A program made the translations under genes and the position numbers. Source: Conexivisphaerales archaeon (GTDB lineage: Archaea > Thermoproteota > Nitrososphaeria > Conexivisphaerales > DTJL01). From it: DNA of 48,265 bases. Numbering within the stretch: position 1 is the first letter of the stretch; each line of letters starts with the position of its first letter. Location of the stretch: NCBI GenBank assembly GCA_038728585.1, contig JAVYTR010000012.1, forward strand, positions 1 to 48,265, written 5' to 3'. The notes below the pieces were generated by a model that saw only the letters and a program-made list of their open reading frames with translations, had not been told where the DNA came from and did no database searches. Of the stretch, positions 39,402 through 48,265 are shown in pieces.

Positions 39402-40387
39402 GTCTTGAATCAGAAATGAAGAGAATTGCTATGCTTGTCGATTCCAAGATGAAAGAATCTCTAACAGGAGAGCCAGAGCTCCTCTATTCAGCATCATCAC
39501 ACCTCATCCAGGCAGGCGGAAAGAGGCTGAGGCCTCTCATCCTCATGAAGTTCTATTCTCTCTACAGGGATGATGAGGTTTCTGTCCTGCCGCTTGCTGC
39601 AGCACTCGAACTTGTCCACAACTTCACCCTGATACATGACGATATCATGGATAACGACGACATGAGAAGGGGAGTACCAACAACTCACAGGAAATACGGA
39701 GTGCCAATGGCGATCCTTGCAGGAGACGTCCTCTTTGCAAAGGTATTCAGCCTTGTATCAGAGACACCAGCCCTTCAGGGTGATGCCAGAAGAATGAAAG
39801 AAGCGGTGAGAGTGGTGGCAGAATCTCTTGTTACCATATGTGAAGGCCAGGCGCTCGACCTGAACCCACCTCCCCTATCTGATTTTACGGAAGAATTTTA
39901 CTTCGGCATGATAAAAAAGAAGACCTCTGCTCTCTTCGAAGCTTCGGCGCTTTTGGGCTGCATAGCTGCTGGCAGCCCATCATCGCATCTTGACCTGGCA
40001 GAAAGATTTGCCAGGCATCTTGGCCTTGCATTCCAGATTGTAGACGACGTGCTTGGTGTTGTTGGTGAACCAGAAGTGACCGGCAAGCCTGTGGGGGGCG
40101 ATATAAGGCAGGGGAAGAGGACGCTGCCTATAGTCATGGCCTTCAGGAAAGCAGACAGAAGAGAGCAGGAGCTTCTCCTCTCTGTGTGGGGTGTAAGAGA
40201 TGCTCCAGAAAAGAAGGTTAAGGAAGCTGTTGATTTCATAAGAAGTTCAGGAGTGGAGGAAGCTGCAAGAAGTCTTGCATCGCAGCATCTCTCTGAAGCA
40301 CTGAAGGCTCTTGAAGGTCTGCCTCAGTCCAGCGCTAATGAGACCCTGAAGGAGCTTGCCAATTTTCTGACAGTGCGAAGGATGTGA
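39398..40387 (+). CDS. idsA: Polyprenyl (geranylgeranyl-type) diphosphate synthase
   Basis: This trans-prenyltransferase makes the C20 or longer chain for archaeal lipids. The first aspartate-rich motif is HDDIMDNDDMRRG, and the second is QIVDDVLGVVGE; KRLRPLILMKFY and TGKPVGGDIRQGKRTLPIVMAF also fit. The chain length cannot be read surely. TTG start. Its stop overlaps the GTG of gltX. RNase J, present in similar clusters of some archaea, is absent here. Confidence 0.92.
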   Translation: MSLESEMKRIAMLVDSKMKESLTGEPELLYSASSHLIQAGGKRLRPLILMKFYSLYRDDEVSVLPLAAALELVHNFTLIHDDIMDNDDMRRGVPTTHRKYGVPMAILAGDVLFAKVFSLVSETPALQGDARRMKEAVRVVAESLVTICEGQALDLNPPPLSDFTEEFYFGMIKKKTSALFEASALLGCIAAGSPSSHLDLAERFARHLGLAFQIVDDVLGVVGEPEVTGKPVGGDIRQGKRTLPIVMAFRKADRREQELLLSVWGVRDAPEKKVKEAVDFIRSSGVEEAARSLASQHLSEALKALEGLPQSSANETLKELANFLTVRRM

Positions 40388-42171
40388 GCAGGTTGGAGGA
40401 ACCTGCCAAGAGCGTTTTGATAGCAGCTTTACTCAACGCAATTCAGCACTCAGGCAGAGCAGACACCAAAGCTGTTGTTGCCAGGGTCCTTGCGGAGCAT
40501 GCCGAACTGAGAAAGGATGCCAGGCTTATAGCTAACTATGCTGCCGATGCAGTAGCCAAAGTGAACTCGATGAGCCTGCAGCAGCAGAAGGATATGCTGC
40601 TGTCGCTGAGGCCTTCAATACTGCAGGAGGAGGAGAAGAGAAGGGAGGAAGCCAGAAGAAGGGAGCAGGAGAAGAAGGGGTTGCCTCCTCTTCCCGATGC
40701 CGATAAGTATGAGATTGTGATAACAAGGTTCGCTCCAAACCCTGACAGTGTACTGCACCTGGGCTCGACCAGAGCTATCATACTTAGCCATGACTATGCC
40801 AGGCTATACAACGGCAGGTTCATCCTGAGGTTCGAGGACACAGACCCCAGGCTGAAGAAATCAGCGTTGCCTCTTTACGAATATATAAGGGAAGATCTGC
40901 TCTGGCTCTCCTGCAAACCTGACGAAACCTATTACCAGAGCGACAGGCTCGAGATATACTACCATTACGCTGAAGAGCTGATAATGCTGGGAGGAGCCTA
41001 CGTCTGCACCTGCAGGCCTGAGGAATTCAGGAGATACATAGCTGCAAAGAGGGCATGTCCATGCAGGAACCTTTCAGTCTCAGAGAACATGAAGAGATGG
41101 GAGAAGATGCTGAACGGCGAGTATGCCGAAGGAGAAGCTGTGCTGAGAGTTAAGACTGACCTCAACCATCCGAACCCGGCTGTAAGGGACTGGCCAGCGA
41201 TGAGGATAATCGACACAAAGAAGCACAGGCATCCTAGGGTGGGGTCTAGATACAGGGTATGGCCGCTCTACAACTGGTCTGCAGGGTTAGATGACCACCT
41301 CATGGGGATAACCCACATAATAAGGGGCCAGGAGCATGCAACCAACGCAGTGAGACAGAAATATTTCTACGACTACTTTGGCTGGAGGTATCCTACAGCA
41401 ATTCACTATGGCAGGCTTAAGATAGAAGGAGCAGAGCTCAGCAAGTCAAAGGTTGAACAGGGGATAAGAGAGGGCAGATACAAAGGTTATGACGACCCCA
41501 GGCTTGCAACCCTGAGAGCCCTGAGAAGAAGGGGAATAAGGCCAGATGCAATAAGGAGGATTATAACCGAGATAGGCCCCAAGCCTGTTGATGTAACGAT
41601 AAGCTGGGAGAACTTGTATGCATACAACAGGCAGATCATCGATCCAGAGGCACCGAGGCACTTCGCCGTATTCGAGCCTGTCAGGCTGGAGATTGCAGGC
41701 ATACCTACCGAAACTATCAATGTTGAGCTACCTCTTCACCCATCAAAGCCTGAACTTGGTAAGAGGGTCTTCAGCCTAAAGGCGGAGAAGTCGAGGCTGG
41801 CTCTCTGGGTGTCTAAACAGGACGTGCAGCTGACGGATGATGGCAAAGACCAGACCTATCTCCGGCTGATGGGGATGCTGAACGTCAGTGTAGTCAAGAA
41901 AGGTGAGACATATCACTGCACCTATCTGAGCGAATCGCTCGAGGAGGCAAGAAGGCTGCAGGCGAAGTCTATACAATGGGTGCCATATGACGATTATACA
42001 AACATAATAGTAATAATGAACGATGCGAGCAGAAGAGAGGGTCTGGCTGACAAATACATTCTTGACGAGAGGGTAGACACAGTGGTTCAGTTAGAAAGGT
42101 TGTTCTTTGCGAGAGTCGACCTTATAGACAGGGAAAGAAATACAGTCCAGCTTTACTTCACCTGCAACTGA
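40384..42171 (+). CDS. gltX: Glutamyl-tRNA synthetase, archaeal type
   Basis: This 595-residue class I enzyme charges tRNA-Glu (and tRNA-Gln in archaea that use the amidotransferase route). There is a helical N-terminal region of about 105 residues, then the HIGH-like motif FAPNPDSVLHLGSTRA (about 116-131), the segment RGQEHATNAVRQKYFYDYFGWRYP, the KMSKS-like ELSKSKVEQG, and a beta-barrel anticodon-binding C-terminus. The start is GTG, overlapping the idsA stop. Confidence 0.95.
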   Translation: MSRLEEPAKSVLIAALLNAIQHSGRADTKAVVARVLAEHAELRKDARLIANYAADAVAKVNSMSLQQQKDMLLSLRPSILQEEEKRREEARRREQEKKGLPPLPDADKYEIVITRFAPNPDSVLHLGSTRAIILSHDYARLYNGRFILRFEDTDPRLKKSALPLYEYIREDLLWLSCKPDETYYQSDRLEIYYHYAEELIMLGGAYVCTCRPEEFRRYIAAKRACPCRNLSVSENMKRWEKMLNGEYAEGEAVLRVKTDLNHPNPAVRDWPAMRIIDTKKHRHPRVGSRYRVWPLYNWSAGLDDHLMGITHIIRGQEHATNAVRQKYFYDYFGWRYPTAIHYGRLKIEGAELSKSKVEQGIREGRYKGYDDPRLATLRALRRRGIRPDAIRRIITEIGPKPVDVTISWENLYAYNRQIIDPEAPRHFAVFEPVRLEIAGIPTETINVELPLHPSKPELGKRVFSLKAEKSRLALWVSKQDVQLTDDGKDQTYLRLMGMLNVSVVKKGETYHCTYLSESLEEARRLQAKSIQWVPYDDYTNIIVIMNDASRREGLADKYILDERVDTVVQLERLFFARVDLIDRERNTVQLYFTCN

Positions 42172-42189
42172 ATCAATAAGCCCAACCTT

Positions 42190-42735
42190 TCATACCTTTT
42201 CGGTTTCCTGCTGGACTGCTGGGGGAAACAGCCTCTTCAGCTTTTCCTTCACCTGGCTCGGGTCAGAAGGGAGTCCGAAGTAATGCGCGAAGAAATCGGT
42301 TGTTGTGTACACCATATTCTTACCCTCCTGCCTTCCAGCTATCAATCCCCATGACTCGAGGACCTTCAGATGGTTGTAGACCGATGTTCCCCGTCTGTCG
42401 GCGAGGCTCTTTGCTGATATCGGCTGAAAATATGCTATCATCGTAAGTGTCTTCAGCACAGACTTGCTGAGTATAGGTCTGGACCCGAACTTCTTTGCAA
42501 CGACGTTGAACTCTGGTCTCAGCTGTATCGCAAAGCTGTCGTTCCCGACCTTGGCAACTTCTATAGCCTTAAAGTTCGAGTTGATCCGAGAAGCTATGTC
42601 TGCTATCGCTTTCAGCACCTTTCTCCTTGATTTGGTGTTCGCAGCCTTGCAGAGCTCATCTACCGATAGGGGCCTCCCCGCTGAGTATAGAGCTGCTTCA
42701 AGCTTCGCCTGCAGCATGTCCTTATCGATGATCAT
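42190..42735 (-). CDS. scpB: Segregation and condensation protein B (ScpB)
   Basis: This winged-helix KITE protein of the SMC complex is 181 residues. LEAALYSAGRPLSVDELCKAAN and KSVLKTLTMIAYFQPISAKSLADRRGTSVYNHLKVLESWGLIAGR are the paired winged helices. It is the last of the smc-scpA-scpB operon, with 16 bases after scpA. ATG start. Confidence 0.92.
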   Translation of the reverse strand: MIIDKDMLQAKLEAALYSAGRPLSVDELCKAANTKSRRKVLKAIADIASRINSNFKAIEVAKVGNDSFAIQLRPEFNVVAKKFGSRPILSKSVLKTLTMIAYFQPISAKSLADRRGTSVYNHLKVLESWGLIAGRQEGKNMVYTTTDFFAHYFGLPSDPSQVKEKLKRLFPPAVQQETEKV

Positions 42736-42751
42736 AGGCCATCTTTCCCAG

Positions 42752-43390
42752 CTAGCCTACGCTGACCAGATATATTTCTTCACTTGCTTCGTCCTGTGTG
42801 ACCACTACCTTCTGGTTGTGAGCAAGATAGAGCACAGTCATGAAGATTCTTACAATCTCCTTCCAATCCTTCCCTTCAAAAAGAGACCTGAGGGAAAGCT
42901 GCTGACTTTGCTTCAGTCTTTCCAGTATAGTATATGAATACTCTTCTATGAGCGATGTTATCGACTCTCTCTCTATCACCTGCTGCTCAAGACCAGGCTG
43001 GAACGGATTCTTCTCTCTGACCTCCTGAGCCCTTTCCATTTCTGTCAGCAGAGATTGCAGTGCTGCAAGCAGGTCCGATATGTCAGAGGCCGGAGGTTGA
43101 AGCCTGAAAGGCATCCTGAGGACTTCGACAGGCTCAACCAGCTCAGATACTCTCTTCTTGGCAGACCTCTCTTCTTCATAAAAGAGATGCTCAACCTTGA
43201 GCTTGTATATCAGGCTGGATGTCAGAAGCGCCAGCCCGCTGAGCCTCATGTCAGCAACAGGCTTCTCCTGCAGAAACTCAAGGAACCTCTCCAGAAGAAG
43301 CTGGATGTTCAGGTCCCAGGGCCTCTTTCTCAGCGCCAGATTCGGGTTGAGCAGAAGCCTCACTGATTCATCCTTGTTCTGCTCTGACAC
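42752..43390 (-). CDS. scpA: Segregation and condensation protein A (ScpA, kleisin)
   Basis: This kleisin bridges the SMC heads. The N-terminal region LLLERFLEFLQEKPVADMRLSGLALLTSSLIYKLKVEHLFYEE and the C-terminal winged helix (residues about 150-205) match, and an acidic middle is seen. The length is 212 residues. The GTG start overlaps the smc end by 23 bases, so translation is coupled. Confidence 0.9.
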   Translation of the reverse strand: MSEQNKDESVRLLLNPNLALRKRPWDLNIQLLLERFLEFLQEKPVADMRLSGLALLTSSLIYKLKVEHLFYEEERSAKKRVSELVEPVEVLRMPFRLQPPASDISDLLAALQSLLTEMERAQEVREKNPFQPGLEQQVIERESITSLIEEYSYTILERLKQSQQLSLRSLFEGKDWKEIVRIFMTVLYLAHNQKVVVTQDEASEEIYLVSVG

Positions 43391-46300
43391 CGAGAGCCTC
43401 CTCCTTCTTGAGCCTGACTACATTGCTTGAGCCGCCTGCCATGTAGACCCCCACAATATTCGTAGCCTTTTCAACGACAGACTCCTTGAAGGAAATCACT
43501 ATTATCTGCGCCTTCTTCGACCATTCAGCCAAGAGATTTCCGAGTCCCTGTGCGTAAACCGGGTCTAGCGCCGCATCGACTTCGTCCATCAGGTAGAAGC
43601 CAGACGGGTATATCGACTGAAATGCAAGGAGAAAGGCAACAGCAACTATAGCCTTCTCCCCACCGCTCAGGCTTGAAGATTCTCTAGCTGTGCCTTTGGG
43701 GAACTTCGCCATCAGGAAGATACCCCCTGAGAACGGGTCGTCAGGGTTCTCCAGCTCAAGCCAGGCCTCCCCTCCAGTAAGCATCTGAAATATACTCCTC
43801 ACCTCCCTGTCTATTCTTTCGAAAGCCTTCATGAAAGCCTCCCTCTTCTCTGCTTCAACCTTGTTCACAAAGCTGACTATTGCGTTCCTGTCCCTCTCCA
43901 GCTCGTTCCTTCTTTCAGATGCGTTTCTGTAGCTTATATATGCCTCCTGATAAGTCTGGGGAGCAAGCAGGTTTACACTGTTCCTCAGCTCTTCTTCCTC
44001 CGCCATCAGGTCCTGAAGCAGTATATCGAAGCCAGTCGAATAGTAGACATCTTCTGCTATACCGAGCGAAGAGACTTCAGCCTCCAGCTTCTGCTTCTCC
44101 TGAAGATGAGCTTGCACATTTCCTTCAACCTTCAGAACTTCCCTGTCTATTCTGAGTATCCTCTGCTGCTCTGACGCTATCTGCTCCTCCTTTTTGCCTA
44201 TCAGCTGCTCCAGCTCCTTCAGTCTTGGTAGAGCCCTTTCATCCTCCTCTCTTACCACTTTCTCCTCTTCAGCTAGCCTCTTCACCTCCTCCTCTATCTG
44301 AGGCAGCCTGGCATCGATTCTGGGCAATTCTTCCTGAAGGCTCTTCAGCTCCTGTTCCGACTTCCTCAGAGAGTCAGAGAGCTGGTTTATCCTGGGAGCA
44401 ACTTCGCCGTTAAGTCTGGCCTCGAATCCGGAGACCTCTGCATTCAGAGTTGAAATCTCGCTTGATAATTGCTCTATTTCCTGCGATGTAGACGATAGCC
44501 TTCCGTCGATCTCCTGAAGCCTCCTCCGCATCTCTTCGGTTCCGAGCGAGCTTCTTCTGGCTGCGAGGTCTGTCTTTATTTCTTCGATCCTGTTGATCCT
44601 TGCAACTAGGTGCTCCCTTCTCTTTCCCGCCAATTCCAGCTTCTTCCTGACGTATTCTCCCTTTCTGGTTACTCTTGCAGCCAGATTTTCGTATCTTTTT
44701 ACAAACGACCTGTAGGTCTTGAGGTTCGACTCTTCTTCCCTGATTCTCAGCGATTTTTCGAACCTCTTCTCCTCAAGTTCTGCCTGAAGTCTGTCCAGTC
44801 TTTCAAGATTCTTCCTTCTCCTGTCGAGCGATTCCTTCAGCGCCTTCAGTGATTCTTCGGCCATCTTGATCGATTCAGGGTCAGTCAGTCCAACCTGCTT
44901 CAGCGAGACTTCACTCAGGTAGCCTGTTTCCATCGCTGAACCCTTCGGCTCGAAGATATCTCCCGCTATAGTTACGCATCTGTATCCTGACCTTGAGAGC
45001 AGAAATGCAGTCTTCGCAGATGACGTCAGAATGAAATTGCCGAACACAAAATCGACCGCAGGTCTGAACCTTGGTTCACATTCCACATATTCGCTCAGCC
45101 TGCCAAGCACTCCAGACCCGAGAGGTGCTTCTGGTTCTGGGATACCCTCGATTTCTGAAAGAGGAAGTATCCTCACCCTGCCAGTCTTCAGTTTCTTTGC
45201 CAGAGATGCGATCTGAAGAAGGCCATTCAAATCATCAACGACGAAGGAATTTAGCCATTCTTGGGCAGCTGCCCTGACTGCGTTCGAATACTTCTTTTGG
45301 TAATCTATAAGAGAGGATAGAACTCCATGGAAACCCTCTATCGCACCGGTTTCAGCTATCTCCTCTATCTTCCTGATGTTCAGCTCGCTGCCGAAAAAGC
45401 GTTCAGCGAGCTCGAGGCCGGAGCTATATCTGGCAACTGTTCTGAACGACTCGTTCAATATCTGCTCAGCATCAGCAAGCTCCTTCGAGAGCTTCTTCTT
45501 CTGATTCTTAGCATTCTCTATCTGCAGCTCAAGCTGCCTTACTTCTTCAGCCTCCGTCGGAATGGCTCTGCCAAGCTCTTCCACCTTTTCCTTGAAAAGA
45601 TTAGTCATGCCGGTCAGGTCTTCCTGCTTTCTGCTCAGCTCCTGCAGTTCAACCTGCATATCAGAGATTAATTTGTCTGTCTCTGCGATTCGAGCAGCTA
45701 TGTCTCTCTCTTTACTTTCTAGAACCAAAATTCTACCCTGCAGTATAGCGTCCTTCGTCGAATATTTGGCCAATTCCTTCTGTGTAATCAGTCTCTCCTG
45801 TCTGAGGGATTCAGCTTGACTCGAGAGAAGGGTGAGCTTTTCGTTCCTCTCCCTTATCCTCGACTTTAAATCATCAATATGACTGAGCAGCGAGTCTCTC
45901 TCCTGCTCAGCATTCTTCATCATATCAGTTAGCCTAGGGATTGCTTCATCTAGCTTTGTCTTTAGCGATAGCAGCTCCTTCTTTCTCTGGTCAAGGGTGT
46001 ACATTTCGTTCTCCAGCTTGCTTATGGATAGACCGATTTCGGTCAACCTCTTGTTTGGCCCAGCAACCTTTGCAGTATAATATTCGTCTCTTTGCAGTTC
46101 CAGCTGTTTCTTCTCTTCTTGGAGCTTGGCTATCGAAGCTTCAGCTGCTGCCTTCTGGGATGAAAGTTCACCTAACCTCTTCCTGAGCTCCTCGATGCTT
46201 GTGTCTATTCTGTCGATATCCTTCAGTATTATGGCCTTCCTTATCCTTGATATTTCATGCTTCACCTGTCTATACCTAAGTGCATCGTTTCTCTCCTTTT

Positions 46301-46916
46301 GTAACCTTTCAATCGCTTCCCTTCTTTCGTCAAGCTTTGCAAACGATATGGCAAGTTCGTTGTCCGCCTCCCTAAGCCTGGCCATGGCCTCGGCCTTCTT
46401 TTCGTCGAAGTGTTTCAGACCAAGAAACTGTTCAACCGCTCCCCTCTTTTCATCAGGAGTCAGTTCCGCCAGCCTCTGTATCGTTCCCTGTGCTATGATG
46501 TTCATACCGTCGTAAGAAATGTGTGCAGCGCTGAGTATCTCTAGGTATTGGTTTCTGGACATCCTTCTGCTGTTGATGTAATAGGCACTCTCTCCATTCT
46601 TCCTCAGCTCCCTTGTCGCTATCACCCTTTCTTCTTCTACTGGAAGCGATTTGTCGTTATTCTCGAGGGTCAGTGAGACCCTTGCGTATGGATTCTCTTC
46701 CTTCGACTGGTCATAAATGATGTCAGACATCTTGCTATGCCTGAGGTTCTTTGGACTGTTCTCACCAAGAACAAAGCGTATAGCATCTATAATGTTCGAC
46801 TTTCCAGACCCGTTCGGGCCTGTTATGCTGTTCATTCCGTTCTCGAACTGTATCGAGACAGGCCTCTGGGGAAAGGACTTGAACCCCTTCAGCGTCAGCC
46901 TCGAAATATACACCAT
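43368..46916 (-). CDS. smc: Chromosome segregation ATPase SMC
   Basis: This 1182-residue protein has the full SMC layout. Walker A ITGPNGSGKSN lies at residues 31-41, followed by a long coiled coil, a hinge at about 500-640 (GFHGVLSSLIDYQKKYSNAVRAAAQEW), and a second coiled coil. The C-terminal head has the signature LSGGEKAIVAVAFLLAFQ and Walker B FYLMDEVDAALDP. It forms a ring with ScpA and ScpB for chromosome organisation. The start is ATG at 46916, about 38 bases after a minus-strand TATA box. Confidence 0.97.
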   Translation of the reverse strand: MVYISRLTLKGFKSFPQRPVSIQFENGMNSITGPNGSGKSNIIDAIRFVLGENSPKNLRHSKMSDIIYDQSKEENPYARVSLTLENNDKSLPVEEERVIATRELRKNGESAYYINSRRMSRNQYLEILSAAHISYDGMNIIAQGTIQRLAELTPDEKRGAVEQFLGLKHFDEKKAEAMARLREADNELAISFAKLDERREAIERLQKERNDALRYRQVKHEISRIRKAIILKDIDRIDTSIEELRKRLGELSSQKAAAEASIAKLQEEKKQLELQRDEYYTAKVAGPNKRLTEIGLSISKLENEMYTLDQRKKELLSLKTKLDEAIPRLTDMMKNAEQERDSLLSHIDDLKSRIRERNEKLTLLSSQAESLRQERLITQKELAKYSTKDAILQGRILVLESKERDIAARIAETDKLISDMQVELQELSRKQEDLTGMTNLFKEKVEELGRAIPTEAEEVRQLELQIENAKNQKKKLSKELADAEQILNESFRTVARYSSGLELAERFFGSELNIRKIEEIAETGAIEGFHGVLSSLIDYQKKYSNAVRAAAQEWLNSFVVDDLNGLLQIASLAKKLKTGRVRILPLSEIEGIPEPEAPLGSGVLGRLSEYVECEPRFRPAVDFVFGNFILTSSAKTAFLLSRSGYRCVTIAGDIFEPKGSAMETGYLSEVSLKQVGLTDPESIKMAEESLKALKESLDRRRKNLERLDRLQAELEEKRFEKSLRIREEESNLKTYRSFVKRYENLAARVTRKGEYVRKKLELAGKRREHLVARINRIEEIKTDLAARRSSLGTEEMRRRLQEIDGRLSSTSQEIEQLSSEISTLNAEVSGFEARLNGEVAPRINQLSDSLRKSEQELKSLQEELPRIDARLPQIEEEVKRLAEEEKVVREEDERALPRLKELEQLIGKKEEQIASEQQRILRIDREVLKVEGNVQAHLQEKQKLEAEVSSLGIAEDVYYSTGFDILLQDLMAEEEELRNSVNLLAPQTYQEAYISYRNASERRNELERDRNAIVSFVNKVEAEKREAFMKAFERIDREVRSIFQMLTGGEAWLELENPDDPFSGGIFLMAKFPKGTARESSSLSGGEKAIVAVAFLLAFQSIYPSGFYLMDEVDAALDPVYAQGLGNLLAEWSKKAQIIVISFKESVVEKATNIVGVYMAGGSSNVVRLKKEEALGVRAEQG

Positions 46917-46947
46917 TTCTATGAACGCAGGGGGGCAATGGTAAGGT

Positions 46948-46960
46948 CAATATATAAATG
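46948..46960 (-). promoter_or_regulatory. TATA-like promoter of the smc-scpAB operon
   Basis: The minus strand reads CATTTATATATTG, a strong TATA-like box, 32-44 bases upstream of the smc ATG. It leaves a leader of roughly a dozen bases. Confidence 0.5.
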
Positions 46961-47470
46961 ATAGGCTTGTGAACTGACTTATCATAGATGCTCAAACATC
47001 CTGTATCTAGACTTTCCTATGCAGCTCTGACTGGCCAAGAAATACTCTCACTCAAACCACAAATCTGGTTAGATACTAAGGTGAAATGTGATGGTAATTA
47101 ACAACTTGTGGGTATCCATTTGGGGAAAATAAGACCGGTAACGGATTGATTTCTGGCGAGGATTAAAGGTCTAGCAATTCTTTCTTACAAGGTCTTCCGC
47201 TAACAAGAGTGTATATGGAATAACGTTGTACAAAATAGTTCAATGACAGAAAAGGATTGATTATCATCGTTGATTATCTTGGATTAACTTCGAGTTTTAA
47301 AGTTACTCGATACGATACAAACAGGTTAGAGAAGGGGTTCAGTGAAATATGTATCTTCAGATTGTGAACAGAAAGGAATATTACACTTTGCCCTGCTTTT
47401 TGCTTATTAAGTGACTAGCCTGGTAGAAAATTGGAGTCTCTAATCTCTTCTTTCCCCTTCATTTCCTTCA

Positions 47471-47484
47471 CGTGTCTTGACACG
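47471..47484. promoter_or_regulatory. Palindrome CGTGTC-TT-GACACG
   Basis: This is a perfect six-base inverted repeat with a two-base centre in otherwise non-coding DNA, downstream of the partial gene. It might be an operator or a transcript end; there is no direct link to a gene start. Confidence 0.25.
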
Positions 47485-47628
47485 ATCGTCTGAAAGACAA
47501 TGGCACACAATTGTTTCCATGCAACGAAAGTGATAGTACCAATTGCGCCGAAACCGAAGGATTTCCAGTAAGACGCTGTATCTCTGATCTAGCAGATAAA
47601 ATTGTATATGTCGAAACAACAGCAAATC

Positions 47629-48265
47629 CTACTGGGACTCATTCTCGATCAAGCTGGGATATTCTAGGCAGAGCAGAAGAAAGGACTGAGCCGATCTGTC
47701 AGTAGCGATTATATCGCTTCCCATCGCACCAAAATGAATTACAAGTCCTTTCATATATCTGTGTATGTATGACACAATTGTGAAATGATCCATAGGTTGT
47801 TTTCTCTGCCATGTCGCTATTATCGTCGTGTATGATAGATTTGTCAGTCTGTTCTCTTCGTGACCGTGATAGTTTGTAAAGACGTTCTTACCGTAGGTTC
47901 GGTTAAGAATAATTGCAAGTTGATTTCCTAAGCTATTGTTCAGCGCTAGTGTGGCCCCTTGGTAAGCTCCAAAATCGTAGCAACAATAGTTGCTTCCGAC
48001 CCAATTCATGGTATCATTATACCATCTCTCGTAAACATCTGGAAACGCCGCGGTACCATTAAAATGCCAGCCATGTCCTCTTACCAGAGCTAGGTGGTTA
48101 CTAGAAGGGTAATACTTGACTTCAGCTAGAAAATTGGTTGCATCAAGGAAGATAAGTGTACCGCCTTCTGCAACAAACTTCTTGAAGGAATAATATTCCT
48201 GTGAGCTGACATATTCTTCAAATCCGAGCAATACGACATCGTATTTTGGATTTCCTGAACGGTCG
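47629..48265 (-). CDS. C-terminal part of a thaumarchaeal-type surface or hydrolase-like protein (cut by the window edge)
   Basis: The frame stays open to the right edge, so the true start lies outside. About 212 residues are seen. It begins with SGNPKYDVVLLGFEEYVSS and continues with a glutamine-amidotransferase-like strand (FVAEGGTLIFLDATNFLAEVKYY). The block VRGHGWHFNGTAAFPDVYERW recalls a family common in Nitrososphaeria, sometimes annotated as N,N-dimethylformamidase beta subunit-like. I cannot state the reaction. The base composition is A/T-richer, with more ATT/AAT codons than the ribosomal genes. Confidence 0.6.
   Translation of the reverse strand, partial: DRSGNPKYDVVLLGFEEYVSSQEYYSFKKFVAEGGTLIFLDATNFLAEVKYYPSSNHLALVRGHGWHFNGTAAFPDVYERWYNDTMNWVGSNYCCYDFGAYQGATLALNNSLGNQLAIILNRTYGKNVFTNYHGHEENRLTNLSYTTIIATWQRKQPMDHFTIVSYIHRYMKGLVIHFGAMGSDIIATDRSAQSFLLLCLEYPSLIENESQ

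Larger units (their letters stand above)
46917..47628. other. 712-base intergenic region between smc and the last gene
   Basis: I see no supported gene here. It contains the smc promoter (46948-46960) and an imperfectly flanked palindrome at 47471-47484. A 61-residue minus-strand frame at 47440-47625 has no family resemblance and A/T-rich codon use, so I take it as chance. Confidence 0.4.

Noticed and set aside
47440-47625. Small minus-strand frame after the partial gene
   Set aside because: There is no ribosome binding site or family resemblance, the codon use is unlike other genes, and the palindrome at 47471 lies within it.

Overview
The window is archaeal chromosomal DNA, about 90% coding. 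It carries archaeal/eukaryal-type ribosomal proteins (S4e, L19e, L32e, L18e), RNA polymerase subunits D and N, the RNase P protein p29, an archaeal adenylate kinase, Cbf5-type TruB, AT-rich TATA-like boxes upstream of transcription units, and a tRNA-Ser gene with two short introns. Arginine is mostly AGA/AGG, and TTG is used as a start codon unusually often (about 24 of some 57 genes). A protein resembling the thaumarchaeal NitrOD5 output domain, a partial protein of a type I associate with Nitrososphaeria, and the form of the isoprenoid cluster suggest a deep, probably uncultured Thermoproteota lineage of the Nitrososphaeria (Thaumarchaeota-like) side. That placement is an inference from memory, not a search.

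Layout. (1) 177-3418: rpl3-rpl4-rpl23-rpl2-rps19. (2) 3400-4945: a break in the ribosomal cluster, holding a minus-strand PDCD5-like gene and a plus-strand SPOUT methyltransferase. (3) 5286-17728: rpl22-rps3-rpl29-rnp1-rps17-rpl14-rpl24-rps4e-rpl5-rps14-rps8-rpl6-rpl32e-rpl19e-rpl18-rps5-rpl30-rpl15-secY-adk-DUF106-cmk-truB. (4) 17822-25847: mixed genes: a tandem-RecA ATPase with a small partner, intron-bearing tRNA-Ser, a PH-like protein, an MTH1187/DUF77 protein, a nucleoside phosphorylase, aconitase X (probable phosphomevalonate dehydratase large subunit), glmS and an HTH/S-layer-like regulator. (5) 25984-29410: rps13-rps4-rps11-rpoD-rpl18e-rpl13-rps9. (6) 29717-34575: an MFS exporter and a complex I block nuoB-nuoI-nuoC-nuoD, sitting where rpoN would normally follow rps9. 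(7) 34711-42171: rpoN, rps2, MEMO, mevalonate kinase, isopentenyl phosphate kinase, type 2 IPP isomerase, prenyl diphosphate synthase, gltX. (8) 42190-46916, minus strand: smc-scpA-scpB. (9) 46917-48265: a sparse stretch ending in a gene cut by the window edge.

The genes work mainly in translation, protein export (SecY, DUF106), RNA modification, transcription, archaeal lipid precursor synthesis by the phosphomevalonate-dehydratase mevalonate route, respiration (the peripheral arm of complex I) and chromosome organisation.

The points most worth a second look are: the two-intron tRNA-Ser; cmk and mevalonate kinase, which lack any ATG/GTG/TTG upstream of their nucleotide-binding motifs; the nuoBICD island inside a ribosomal/RNA polymerase cluster; simple-repeat-encoded low-complexity tails on ribosomal proteins L2 and S3 and on NuoD; and the heavy use of TTG starts.
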